Positions 7,706-15,284 are shown, numbered from the stretch's first letter. The stretch is DNA of 17,366 nucleotides from Microcaldota archaeon (GCA_021791775.1 JAJYVY010000013.1:1-17366), one strand, 5' to 3'. The notes: generated from the letters alone by a model not told the origin. Program-made: numbers and translations.

Positions 7706-8377
7706 TCACTTATTGTCGAGTGCCTCCATGATCCTGTTGAGTTCGAAACCTGTGGTTTCATATCCGGATACCATCCCTCTAGAGTTCGCTATGCATGCAA
7801 TTCCTATGCTCAGCCCTCCCATATTGGCCGTGGTCCTTATTCCTTTGAAACCAGTCAGCTTTTCGAATTTTTCTTCTTCTGAATCTGTTGTCCTGTTATT
7901 CAATGCTATTCCAGTTGCTGTAAGTATGTTGTTGGCTCCAACTGTTTTAAACCCTCCGTTTTCCGCCTTGACCGTCTCTACCCCCATCAGATCCTCTATA
8001 GCCTTCCTCTCCTTTTCAGAATAATCTGGGTTTATTATGCAAATCCTGTCATTTACGAGCACATTGTTTCCTACTGCGTTAAGATCGCTCTCCAAAACCT
8101 CCACATTCATGTCAGGGCACGATCTCTTCAGTGCTTCAACCTCGTCGTCATAAACCATGTTAGACAATAAAACTCCGCCGGAGTTGGCCCTGCACAGCAG
8201 CCCTATCAGGTCGCATCCGCTCAATGCGATTTTAACTATTTCAGTTCCAAGCGCTTTTTTAATCATATCGCAGTTCTTCTTGGCGAGGTTCAGCGGAGCG
8301 AAGGTGAATCTGTCTGTAGTAGAAAGGAAGGCGCCTACGTAATCGTTGCCTTCGACCCGGCATCTAACAGCATCCAT
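7706..8377 (-). CDS. eif6: Ribosome anti-association factor aIF6
   Basis: aIF6 binds the large ribosomal subunit and prevents premature joining with the small subunit. From the ATG at 8377 it has 223 residues, the usual length for the pentein-fold family. The start MDAVRCRVEGNDYVGAF, then TDRFTFAPLN, and repeated units such as NSGGVLLSN, NNVLVNDRICIINPDYS, NNILTATGIALNN and NSRGMVSGYETTGFELNRIMEAL agree with fivefold repeats. The frame is open upstream to 8497, but that part overlaps L31e and is composed of arginine-rich shadow sequence. It lies 10 nt after L31e and 4 nt before LX. Confidence 0.95.
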   Translation of the reverse strand: MDAVRCRVEGNDYVGAFLSTTDRFTFAPLNLAKKNCDMIKKALGTEIVKIALSGCDLIGLLCRANSGGVLLSNMVYDDEVEALKRSCPDMNVEVLESDLNAVGNNVLVNDRICIINPDYSEKERKAIEDLMGVETVKAENGGFKTVGANNILTATGIALNNRTTDSEEEKFEKLTGFKGIRTTANMGGLSIGIACIANSRGMVSGYETTGFELNRIMEALDNK

Positions 8378-8387
8378 ACAAGCCCAC

Positions 8388-8723
8388 TTATTTTTTCTTT
8401 TCTGCCAAGCCCTTCTTCGCAGCATCAGTCGCAGGTTTAGCCTGGTCTGCCGCCATCGAGGCATCCTTAGCAAAAGGCTCAGCTGTTGCCTTGCCATTCT
8501 CTATTTTAGCGTTTATTCTCACTGGCGACATGCTCTTAGAGTACCTTTTCAGTATCAGATTGTTGAGTTCCTGGCTTATCTTCACATCCTCTATTTTCGT
8601 TTTGGTATAGTGTGCCACCCTTTCCCTTATGTACAACGCCGCCTTCCTGGCTCTCTTTGTGCGCGGCTGGCCGACCAGATACCTCCTTATGTTGATAGTC
8701 AACAAAATCCTTCCCGTAGCCAT
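8388..8723 (-). CDS. rpl31e: Large subunit ribosomal protein L31e
   Basis: eL31 sits at the rim of the exit tunnel and contacts chaperones and SRP. The core is clear: LLTINIRRYLVGQPRTKRAR, then KAALYIRERVAHYTKTKIEDVKISQELNNLILKRYSKSMSPVRINAKIENGKATAE. At 111 residues it is longer than the usual 85-95 because of an Ala/Lys/Asp-rich C-terminal tail (about 78-111, ending GLAEKKK). L31e follows L39e by 4 nt, a normal archaeal pairing. Confidence 0.95.
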   Translation of the reverse strand: MATGRILLTINIRRYLVGQPRTKRARKAALYIRERVAHYTKTKIEDVKISQELNNLILKRYSKSMSPVRINAKIENGKATAEPFAKDASMAADQAKPATDAAKKGLAEKKK

Positions 8724-8727
8724 GCAA

Positions 8728-8889
8728 TCAATCCTCTATGTTGAGCTTCGACCTCCTCCAGTTTCTCGAGGCGAACTGGTTGGCCTGTATCCTCCTGTGG
8801 GTCCTCAAGACCGCAAGAACAGGTATCCTCCTAGATTTCTTTAGGGCGCTGCCAAGCCTTCGTTTCTTCAGTGCACTTTTCTTCGACAT
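8728..8889 (-). CDS. rpl39e: Large subunit ribosomal protein L39e
   Basis: eL39 is a tiny basic protein lining the exit tunnel. The frame encodes 53 residues from the ATG at 8889 to the TGA at 8728: MSKKSALKKRRLGSALKKSR, then RIPVLAVLRTHRRIQANQ and the diagnostic SRNWRRSKLNIED, which matches the NWRRSKL signature of the family. It fits tightly between the PDCD5-like gene (4-nt gap) and L31e (4-nt gap), as in other archaea. Confidence 0.95.
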   Translation of the reverse strand: MSKKSALKKRRLGSALKKSRRIPVLAVLRTHRRIQANQFASRNWRRSKLNIED

Positions 8890-8893
8890 ATAC

Positions 8894-9199
8894 TCACTTG
8901 TGTTCGAAATGTATCTTTGTTTCCTTCCTGAATGTAAGCCTGTTCAGCAGAGCGAGCAGCTGGGGTTCCGTCATCTTGTCCTGCAGCCTGCTCGTTTGTG
9001 CAAGCGACATAATCACGTTCGATATCTGCGAATATAAATCTGGGTTTGCCACTCTTATGTTCATGAGGCGTTCATAGGCTGCATTGTCAAGCAGCTGCTT
9101 CATCAGCTCTTTTTTCTGCTGTTCCATCTGCATATTCCTTATTGCCGTGGCAACCCGTTTCTTAATCCTCCTCTGCTCCTCTTCATCTTCATTCGACAT
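8894..9199 (-). CDS. PDCD5-family DNA-binding protein
   Basis: Members of this archaeal/eukaryotic family (TFAR19, PDCD5) are small helical bundle proteins that bind double-stranded DNA in vitro; their cell role in archaea is unsettled. From the ATG at 9199 it has 101 residues: an acidic start MSNEDEEEQRRIKKRVATAI, a basic glutamine-rich helix, LLDNAAYERLMNIRVANPDLYS, and SRLQDKMTEPQLLALLNRLT followed by a basic tail. This matches the family. The frame extends upstream to 9256 but that would overlap S19e; the 9199 start leaves a 16-nt gap. The place between S19e and L39e is the conserved location. Confidence 0.92.
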   Translation of the reverse strand: MSNEDEEEQRRIKKRVATAIRNMQMEQQKKELMKQLLDNAAYERLMNIRVANPDLYSQISNVIMSLAQTSRLQDKMTEPQLLALLNRLTFRKETKIHFEHK

Positions 9200-9215
9200 A
9201 ACGCCACCTGCATGG

Positions 9216-9641
9216 CTATGCGTTTCCTGCCTGCCCGCCTTCCAATCCTTTTGCAATTTTGTCCATGAATGACCTGCCCTTTGGCGTTATCACTCTTCCC
9301 TCTTTTGTGGTCTTTACGAGCTGCGCCTTCTCCAACTCCTGGAACAGGTCTCTTATTATGCTGCCTCCTGCCCTGACATGATGCCTCCTGTGGACGGAGT
9401 GCTCTTTCCTAGAGCCATATCTGGTCCTAAGCTTTGATACCCCAACAGGCCCGTTTATATAAACCTGCCGAAGCATCGATGCCCCTCTCGCATACCAGAA
9501 ATCCGGATCTGACGGAGGGCGTTCCCTGTTGGCGCCGGATTTAACGTAATTTATATATCCCGGTTTCTTTATCACGCTTTTCAGTTGCACGGCTACAGCA
9601 CCGACCAGCTTCGAAGCCTTTACATCATACACATTCGGCAT
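9216..9641 (-). CDS. rps19e: Small subunit ribosomal protein S19e
   Basis: eS19 is a winged-helix-like protein of the small-subunit head. The 141 residues include VYDVKASKLVGAVAVQLKSV, then PPSDPDFWYARGASMLRQVYINGPVGVSKLRTRYGSRKEHSVHRRHH, AGGSIIRDLFQELEKAQLVK and GRVITPKGRSFMDKIA, all strongly conserved. It begins the operon of eight genes that ends with ftsY. A TATA box lies about 42 nt upstream and GGTAAT just before the ATG may serve as a weak ribosome binding site. Confidence 0.96.
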   Translation of the reverse strand: MPNVYDVKASKLVGAVAVQLKSVIKKPGYINYVKSGANRERPPSDPDFWYARGASMLRQVYINGPVGVSKLRTRYGSRKEHSVHRRHHVRAGGSIIRDLFQELEKAQLVKTTKEGRVITPKGRSFMDKIAKGLEGGQAGNA

Positions 9642-9678
9642 CTAATTACCTTTCAGAGCAAAAGAATTAGCCCTTCAG

Positions 9679-9687
9679 ATATATCTT
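9679..9687 (-). promoter_or_regulatory. TATA box for the S19e-ftsY operon
   Basis: The minus strand carries GATATATCT-like sequence centred about 42 nt before the S19e start, predicting a leader of about 15 nt. It lies in the 87-nt gap after the PLP enzyme gene. Confidence 0.4.
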
Positions 9688-9728
9688 CTATCCTGAAACT
9701 TATTAAAGACTTTGCTTTTCGAGAGCAG

Positions 9729-11054
9729 TCACCCCACGCTGCTACCCTGCACCTTCGCTATTGCATCTTCAAGCAAATTCAATCCCTTCTCTATGTTGCT
9801 CATCTGCATGGTTATCGGCGGTATGATTCTGATGGTCGAGGTACCGCATGGCAACAGGAGGAGGCCGTTGTTGAACGCCTCCATGAGCACTGCATCCCTC
9901 TCCTTCACCGCCGGTTCCTTAGTGCTCTTGCTCTTCACAAACTCCATCGCGAGCATCATGCCAAGGCCTCTCACATCCCCCACAATCTCGTATCTTTCAA
10001 GCATCTTGCCGAGCCTTTTCATTATGTACTTGCTCTTCGCTTTGGCTGCGGATTCAAGCTTTGCCTTATTCCTTTTTATGTAATGCAGATAAGCATTGGC
10101 AGCTGCCACTGAAACAAGGTTCCCCCCGAATGTGCCGGCGTGCGATCCCGGCGGGGTATCGCCAAGCTCTTTTTTGGCGATTGTAAGGCCTATCGGAAGG
10201 CCCCCGCCCATCGCCTTTGCCATAGTGTATATGTCTGCCGTTACTCCAAAGTGCTCCATTGCAAGTAATTTGCCGGTCCTCATGCCCCCGGACTGTATCT
10301 CATCAGCGACAAGCAGTATGTCATTGTCGTCAGCAACCCTCCTAAGTTCTTTCATGAAGAGCTTTGGCGGAACTATGTACCCGCCCTCTCCCTGCACCGG
10401 CTCGACGAATATGGCGGCCACTTCTCCAGGAGGGCACTCTTTTGCAAGTATGTTCCTCTCTATGTGGTCTATGCATGCCATGGCGCAGTCGTCCGGGAGG
10501 CTGGTGTTGAATTGGCACCTGTAGGGATTGGGATAAATAGCATGCACTGCATTTACGAAAGGCCCCACCCCTTCCCTCGCTGTGGCTTTTGATGCCGTTA
10601 TGCCCAGTGAGCCGAGGCTCCTGCCATGGAATCCTCCGTAGAATCCTATTATGTACTTCTTCTTCGTGAACAGTCTCGAGAGCTTTATCGCATCTTCTAT
10701 CGCTTCGGTGCCAGAATTAGAGTAGAAGACCCTACCAAAACCACGCGGAAACATCGTCATCAGCGTCTCGGCATACTTTACAGGCAGCTCCGAATAGAAA
10801 TCCAGGAAGGCCGGATGCATCAACTTGTCTATCTGCGCCTTTGCGGCGCGTCTTATCTCGCTGTTGCCGTTGACTCCAAGGTTGTAAGTTGCAATGAAGC
10901 TCGAGAAGTCAATGAACCGGTTGCCTGCCACATCATATGCGTGGTCGCCGTCTCCCCGTTCAACTACGAACGGCATTATCTCCCTTGTTGTAGTGAATAT
11001 CACTTTCTTGTCGCGCTTTATCACATCCGATATCCGTTTGTTTATTTTTATCAT
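9729..11054 (-). CDS. Class III PLP-dependent aminotransferase (GABA/ornithine type or racemase)
   Basis: This 441-residue fold-type I PLP enzyme belongs to the class III aminotransferases. Visible sites: the cofactor phosphate-binding SNSGTEA (112-118), GFHGRS (141-146), EPVQGEGGY (218-226), Asp251 in VADEIQSG, the Schiff-base Lys280 in TMAKAMGGGLPIG, and Thr308 in HAGTFGGN. These agree with 4-aminobutyrate and ornithine aminotransferases. Related Pyrococcus enzymes of the same fold are amino acid racemases, so the exact reaction and substrate cannot be read from the sequence. The start overlaps the stop of the acyl-CoA synthetase alpha gene (ATGA), so they are coupled; this suggests a shared role in amino acid breakdown, with transamination feeding 2-oxoacids towards acyl-CoA. 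Confidence 0.92.
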   Translation of the reverse strand: MIKINKRISDVIKRDKKVIFTTTREIMPFVVERGDGDHAYDVAGNRFIDFSSFIATYNLGVNGNSEIRRAAKAQIDKLMHPAFLDFYSELPVKYAETLMTMFPRGFGRVFYSNSGTEAIEDAIKLSRLFTKKKYIIGFYGGFHGRSLGSLGITASKATAREGVGPFVNAVHAIYPNPYRCQFNTSLPDDCAMACIDHIERNILAKECPPGEVAAIFVEPVQGEGGYIVPPKLFMKELRRVADDNDILLVADEIQSGGMRTGKLLAMEHFGVTADIYTMAKAMGGGLPIGLTIAKKELGDTPPGSHAGTFGGNLVSVAAANAYLHYIKRNKAKLESAAKAKSKYIMKRLGKMLERYEIVGDVRGLGMMLAMEFVKSKSTKEPAVKERDAVLMEAFNNGLLLLPCGTSTIRIIPPITMQMSNIEKGLNLLEDAIAKVQGSSVG

Positions 11055-12451
11055 GGCATCCCCTGTTTGTATCTAGTATAGCTTATAAGTGCTGCAAGGG
11101 CCTTTGCTGCGGCATCTGGGGAGTCGTAGACCGGAACTCCGCCTTCCTCCATCAGAGAGACGTGCGATCTAGTGTAAGTGCTGCCGGTGCTGACCGCGAC
11201 TAAAGGCTTTAGCTTCTTCGCCGCATGCTCCACTATTGCGTTTGCCACGCTTTCATCTGCTCCAGGAGTCTGGAATAGGGTTATCGCCATTATTGCATCT
11301 ACATTTTCATCCCTGCTCAACGCATCGAGGGCGGCAGAGAATCTATCCGATCCTGCATCGCCGCCGATGTCAAGCGGCAACCTGATGTTAACGATGCTCG
11401 GCATGATCTTTCTCAGCGCCTTCTGGTTTTCCTTGTTGAGTTGCGGCGATACAAGCCCATTGTTATAGAGTGCATCAGTGGCCAGCACCCCATGCCCTCC
11501 GCCATTAGTCAATATTGCTACCCTATTGCCTGGAGTAAGCGGCTGAGTATCGAATATTTTCGCAAAGTACAATAGGTCTTCAAGAGTATGGGCTTCGACA
11601 AATCCGAACTGCTTGAACACAGCCTCGTAGGCCTGGCTGCTGCCAGCAAGCGACGCGGTGTGCGAGTGCGCCGCACTGGCGCCTGATGGCGTCATCCCGC
11701 CTTTCAGGATCACCACCGGCTTGAGCTTCGTCGCAGTCTTCGCAAGCTCTACAAATTCTTTGCCACGCTTCACCCCCTCAATATAGTAAACGATAACCTT
11801 TGTTTCCTTGTCGTGCGCAAGGTAATCAAGAAGATCAACCTCATCTATCACCGCAGCGTTGCCATACGAGATAAACTTCGCGAGCCCAAATCCCTCCCCG
11901 CTTATGAGATCGAGCAGCGAACTCCCAACAGAGCCGCTCTGTGAAACGAAACTCACGCCGCCAATTTTTGGGCGGTCTATTTTTGAGGTAGGGAGGAAAA
12001 GGGTATCGTTCCTGGATCTAGTGTCCATTACGCCCAGGCAGTTAGGCCCCATCAGCGGCATCCTATATTTCTTAGATATCGCCACTATCCTGTCCTGAAG
12101 GTCGATGCGCCCTACTTCGGCAAAGCCGCTCGTTACAAGTACTACACCTCTTGCTTTGGCCTTGCCACACTCTTCAAGCACCTTCGGTACGATCTCCGCA
12201 GGCACAGATATGACGGCAAGGTCGATCGGCTCTTTGACATCGAGTATGCTCTTGTACGCCTTGAAACCCATTATTTTGTCTGCTGCGTTGACATTTATCG
12301 GGTATAATTTCCCTTGGAAGCCTACATCGATATAATTCTGCATTATCGCGTTGCCTACCTTTCCCGGTTTGGCAGAAGCTCCAACAACGGCGACGCTCTT
12401 CGGGCTCATGATTGGGCTCAAATCTATATGAGGTTTCTTGTTGTTTACCAT
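11051..12451 (-). CDS. acdA: Acetyl/acyl-CoA synthetase (ADP-forming), alpha subunit
   Basis: With the beta subunit this enzyme converts acyl-CoA + ADP + phosphate to acid + CoA + ATP, the main substrate-level phosphorylation step of many fermenting archaea. From the ATG at 12451 it has 466 residues: a CoA-binding Rossmann domain (SVAVVGASAKPGKVGNAI), a central ligase domain with MGPNCLGV and VSFVSQSGSVGSSLLD, the phosphohistidine loop AAHSHTASLAG (active His 264 in this numbering), and a C-terminal CoA-ligase-like domain (ILTNGGGHGVLATDAL). A TTG codon at 12460 would add three residues, but GAGG lies at a better distance from the ATG. A TATA box in the gap after beta suggests a separate promoter. 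Confidence 0.93.
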   Translation of the reverse strand: MVNNKKPHIDLSPIMSPKSVAVVGASAKPGKVGNAIMQNYIDVGFQGKLYPINVNAADKIMGFKAYKSILDVKEPIDLAVISVPAEIVPKVLEECGKAKARGVVLVTSGFAEVGRIDLQDRIVAISKKYRMPLMGPNCLGVMDTRSRNDTLFLPTSKIDRPKIGGVSFVSQSGSVGSSLLDLISGEGFGLAKFISYGNAAVIDEVDLLDYLAHDKETKVIVYYIEGVKRGKEFVELAKTATKLKPVVILKGGMTPSGASAAHSHTASLAGSSQAYEAVFKQFGFVEAHTLEDLLYFAKIFDTQPLTPGNRVAILTNGGGHGVLATDALYNNGLVSPQLNKENQKALRKIMPSIVNIRLPLDIGGDAGSDRFSAALDALSRDENVDAIMAITLFQTPGADESVANAIVEHAAKKLKPLVAVSTGSTYTRSHVSLMEEGGVPVYDSPDAAAKALAALISYTRYKQGMP

Positions 12452-12485
12452 ATCGTCCAATCCTCATCAATAGGTATTGCCTGTG

Positions 12486-12495
12486 TTATATAATC
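12486..12495 (-). promoter_or_regulatory. TATA box for acdA and the PLP enzyme
   Basis: GATTATATAA on the minus strand is centred about 39 nt before the ATG at 12451. It predicts a start near 12464 and a short leader carrying GAGG, located in the 61-nt gap between the beta and alpha genes. Confidence 0.45.
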
Positions 12496-12512
12496 GGATG
12501 CAATCCATGTTT

Positions 12513-13133
12513 TCACCTCAGCATTCTCAAGTCCACCGCATCGTATGTGCCGTCGTGCAGTATTATCGGATTGAGATCCATTTCTGACATGTTATTGCTG
12601 CTGAACATCTTAGACGCTTTCAGAAGCAAGTCCACAATCATAGACTCTGACTTCTTGTCAGGTGCAATGACGCTTCTCGACTTAAGCTGGTTGAGCATCG
12701 AAAGGGCGTCGCGGCGCGTTATCGGGCACACCCTCAATGCAAAATCTTTGAATGTCTCTACGTAAACGCCGCCCAGCCCCAGAAGTATCATTTTTCCGAA
12801 TTGCTGGTCTATGTTTCCCCCAATTATGATCTCCTTCCCATTGTTTATCATTCTCTGCGCTATTATTTTGTAACCTTTTATCTTCAGGCTTTTTGCCTTT
12901 CTAGTAAGCCTTGAATACGCCTCTTTTATCTGTTTATCTCTGGCAAGATAAAGTTCTACAAGCCCGCTTTTCGATTTATGCAATGCCTTGTCAGAAAGGG
13001 CCTTCATGACTATCATTCCTTTCTGGTTCCAGAATTCTATTGCATCATCCGCGCTAGACACATACCTGCTTTCCACGCTCTTTATCTTGTACTTCTGCAG
13101 TGTCTTTCTAGCCGTATAGTAATCAACCAGCAA
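12513..13133 (-). CDS. acdB: Acetyl/acyl-CoA synthetase (ADP-forming), beta subunit
   Basis: The beta subunit is an ATP-grasp protein that binds the nucleotide. The 206 residues include MIVMKALSDKALHKSKSG with His52 at the place of the second active histidine, YKIIAQRMINNGKEIIIGG, FGKMILLGLGGVYVETFKD followed by LRVCPITRRDA, and a C-terminal DLNPIILHDGTYDAVDLRML. These are family landmarks. Oddities: the first possible start is TTG at 13133, preceded directly by an in-frame TGA; the N-terminus is therefore about 20 residues shorter than in Pyrococcus; and the usual HKSDxGGV reads HKSKSGLV. It lies 23 nt after the winged-helix-like membrane protein, so they are probably co-transcribed. Confidence 0.88.
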   Translation of the reverse strand: MLVDYYTARKTLQKYKIKSVESRYVSSADDAIEFWNQKGMIVMKALSDKALHKSKSGLVELYLARDKQIKEAYSRLTRKAKSLKIKGYKIIAQRMINNGKEIIIGGNIDQQFGKMILLGLGGVYVETFKDFALRVCPITRRDALSMLNQLKSRSVIAPDKKSESMIVDLLLKASKMFSSNNMSEMDLNPIILHDGTYDAVDLRMLR

Positions 13134-13156
13134 TCAAATACCCCGAACGCATTGCT

Positions 13157-13909
13157 TCATACGATCCTAGTAAAAAGCAACACGATAACTATGATTATAA
13201 CAGCTACGCATGCCAAAACAATCATCATTAACTGCCTTTTTTTCCTCTCTTTTCTTACTTTCTCTTCGATCTCTGCCAACACTCTATCCTGCTGGTTGGT
13301 CGCCTGTTGCTCTTGGCCTGGAGTTGCAGACTGCACAACTTGCACATTTGGCGCCGGCGGAGGAGGAGGCATTGGTGGCATCGCAACCTGCTGGTCCACT
13401 CCTGCTGCAGGAGCGCTTCCGGCAGGCTGATTGGCCTGCGGCTGTGGTGCAGGCATCCCCGTCTTTGCCTGCATCAATCCCTTCTCAGTGAGCATTATGT
13501 CCACATTGCCGTTCTTGATTTCGTAGATTATATACTGCTGCTTGCCCATCTTGTATAGATGTAGGGCGAGGTCTATCGGTCTGAGGTTCACAGCGCCGCC
13601 GAGGTCCACGTACGAACGTTTTCCGCTCTGCAGCTGTGTCAGTATGGCAAAGTCAACAGCATCAAAAGGCGTTTTAGCTTTCTCCTCAGCATCTGAAAGC
13701 AGCTGTTTGCCAGCATCTGTAACAGTTATCACACTTTGGCCCGGGAAATTCGCAGTAAAGTCCACCAGACCCTTCAATCGCAGCGAGCCGAGTATGTTGG
13801 AGCCGTCAAAAAACGACGAATTTATTTTTCCTCCGAATTTCTCTACAACTAGATTAGGTGTTATGCTAGACAGCGATACAAGATCAAGGAAGTTAATTTC
13901 GTCAACCAT
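13157..13909 (-). CDS. Tail-anchored protein with winged-helix-like domains
   Basis: I do not recognise a named family. From the ATG at 13909 it has 250 residues. Two N-terminal segments look like winged helices: about 5-72 (NILGSLRLKGLVDF, then a strand pair SVITVTDAGKQLL) and 82-147 (FAILTQLQSGKRSYVDLGG, RPIDLALHLYKMGK, YIIYEIKNGNVDIMLTEKGL). A Pro/Gln/Ala-rich linker follows (152-205) with five consecutive prolines. Then comes a charged helix with a basic end (KVRKERKKRQ, 217-226) and one C-terminal membrane segment (about 227-247). The basic residues place the N-terminal domains in the cytoplasm. The frame is open to 14047, but that would overlap the divergent nuclease gene. It sits just upstream of acdB. 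Function as a membrane-tethered transcription regulator is inference. Confidence 0.75.
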   Translation of the reverse strand: MVDEINFLDLVSLSSITPNLVVEKFGGKINSSFFDGSNILGSLRLKGLVDFTANFPGQSVITVTDAGKQLLSDAEEKAKTPFDAVDFAILTQLQSGKRSYVDLGGAVNLRPIDLALHLYKMGKQQYIIYEIKNGNVDIMLTEKGLMQAKTGMPAPQPQANQPAGSAPAAGVDQQVAMPPMPPPPPAPNVQVVQSATPGQEQQATNQQDRVLAEIEEKVRKERKKRQLMMIVLACVAVIIIVIVLLFTRIV

Positions 13910-13936
13910 TGCAATCAGCACTTTAATATGCACACG

Positions 13937-13947
13937 AATATTTAAAT
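13937..13947 (-). promoter_or_regulatory. TATA box for the winged-helix-like gene
   Basis: ATTTAAATATT on the minus strand is centred about 33 nt before the ATG at 13909. Together with the plus-strand box at 13964-13972 it makes a compact divergent promoter region of 86 nt. Confidence 0.4.
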
Positions 13948-13963
13948 AGATTAAATCCTTCCA

Positions 13964-13972
13964 CTTATATAA
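13964..13972 (+). promoter_or_regulatory. TATA box for the aCPSF2-type nuclease
   Basis: CTTATATAA is centred about 28 nt before the ATG at 13996, the spacing for a leaderless transcript. It supports ATG 13996 rather than the upstream GTG at 13990. Confidence 0.5.
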
Positions 13973-13995
13973 TTCTTGTTTTTTAGTACGTGATA

Positions 13996-15252
13996 ATGAT
14001 GGAGTTAAGGTTTTTTGGAGGCGCGCAGGAGGTTGGTAGGTCAGCAATAATGCTCAAGGACGATAGGAACATAATGCTCGATTTTGGAATAAAAATAGAT
14101 CACAAAACCGAATACCCAATCAATATACCGAAACTTGATGCACTGGTTGTAAGCCATGCCCACCTGGACCATAGCGGCTTTTCCCCCGCAATATACAACG
14201 AATCTAGTATACCGACTTTCGGTACATTGCCCACGCTAAGCCTTTCCAAGCTCCTTCTTGAGGATGCGCTAAACATAGCGAGGAAGCAGCATGCAAAGCC
14301 GAGGTTCCATAAAAGGCAGATAATGGCATACGCCAGCAAATATGTAAGCCTCGATTACAAATCAACAGCCCACTTCGGCAACTATGATATAACTATGTAC
14401 GATGCCGGGCATATAAGTGGCAGTGCCATAACGCTTGTCGAAAAGGCCCATGAGCATGGTAACAGGCGGATAGTTTACACCGGCGATTTCAAGCTCAAGG
14501 GGCAGGTACAGCACAACGGCGCAACCATAGTGAAGAGCGATGTACTAATCACAGAGTCTACATACGCATCCAAGGTCCATCCTGACAGAGACGGAGTGAT
14601 AAAGAGCCTGTTAGCTGGAATAAATGGGGTACTCGACAATGGCGGCAACGCGCTTCTGCCGGTTTTTGCCGTAGGGAGGAGCCAGGAGATCCTTTCGGTA
14701 CTGCAGCAAAACGGACTCGCCCCATCCACATTTGTAGACGGGATGGCAAGAGAGGCGACATCCATAGTCCTAAATTATCCAAAGTTTATTTCTAGTCCCA
14801 AGATACTATCAGAAGCGATGAGGGAAAGCAGATTCATAAGGGACCAGTCAGAAAGGCGAGAAGCGCTGAGCGGCCCGTCAATAATAGTTACGACTGCAGG
14901 GATGCTAAATGGCGGCCCAGTACTGAATTACATTACAAAGCTAAATAAAAACTCAAAGATATTTCTGACCGGATATCAGGTAGAGGGAACGAACGGGAGG
15001 CTGCTTATGGATCACGGTTACATAAATCTGGATGGCGAGAAGACCAGAATAACCGCCCCGGTTGGGTTCTATGATCTATCCGCGCATGCCGATGTAGATG
15101 ACATAATGAAATATGTGCATCAAAGCGCGCCAAACAAGGTTGTATGTGTGCATGGAAGCAGGGAGAATGCAGAAGCGCTATCAGAAAGCCTCAGAGGGGA
15201 AGGATTCGATGCCATTGCGCCAAAAGTAGGGGATTCTGTGAAAATAGACTAA
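13996..15252 (+). CDS. Beta-CASP metallo-beta-lactamase ribonuclease, aCPSF2 type
   Basis: Proteins of this group are archaeal relatives of CPSF73 that act on RNA ends. From 13996 there are 418 residues: FFGGAQEVGRSA start, zinc motif HAHLDHSG (54-61), a later histidine in DAGHISGSA, VYTGDFK, beta-CASP motif A around ITESTY, motif B SAHAD (His364), and motif C CVHG (His386). HAHLDH, rather than HGHEDH, and the short length favour the CPSF-like aCPSF2 type over archaeal RNase J. There is no N-terminal KH region, so it is not the larger aCPSF1 termination factor. The next codon (13999) is also ATG and could be the start. Confidence 0.9.
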   Translation: MMELRFFGGAQEVGRSAIMLKDDRNIMLDFGIKIDHKTEYPINIPKLDALVVSHAHLDHSGFSPAIYNESSIPTFGTLPTLSLSKLLLEDALNIARKQHAKPRFHKRQIMAYASKYVSLDYKSTAHFGNYDITMYDAGHISGSAITLVEKAHEHGNRRIVYTGDFKLKGQVQHNGATIVKSDVLITESTYASKVHPDRDGVIKSLLAGINGVLDNGGNALLPVFAVGRSQEILSVLQQNGLAPSTFVDGMAREATSIVLNYPKFISSPKILSEAMRESRFIRDQSERREALSGPSIIVTTAGMLNGGPVLNYITKLNKNSKIFLTGYQVEGTNGRLLMDHGYINLDGEKTRITAPVGFYDLSAHADVDDIMKYVHQSAPNKVVCVHGSRENAEALSESLRGEGFDAIAPKVGDSVKID

Positions 15253-15255
15253 AAA

Positions 15256-15264
15256 CCTAAATAC
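15256..15264 (+). promoter_or_regulatory. Possible TATA box for the 81-residue gene
   Basis: CCTAAATAC is centred about 25 nt before the ATG at 15285 and lies just after the nuclease stop codon. The match is modest. Confidence 0.3.
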
Positions 15265-15284
15265 CCCCATGTAAATATAGGAAC

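Noticed and set aside
7702..7761. Upstream extension of LX
   Set aside because: It would overlap the end of aIF6; homologous sequence begins only after the ATG at 7701.
8378..8497. Upstream extension of aIF6
   Set aside because: It overlaps L31e and is arginine-rich shadow sequence; the family N-terminus begins at 8377.
9200..9256. Upstream extension of the PDCD5-like gene
   Set aside because: It overlaps S19e and does not resemble the family; MSNEDEEE is the expected acidic start.
13910..14047. Upstream extension of the winged-helix-like gene
   Set aside because: It would overlap the divergent aCPSF2 gene and both promoters; the ATG at 13909 has a TATA box at suitable distance.
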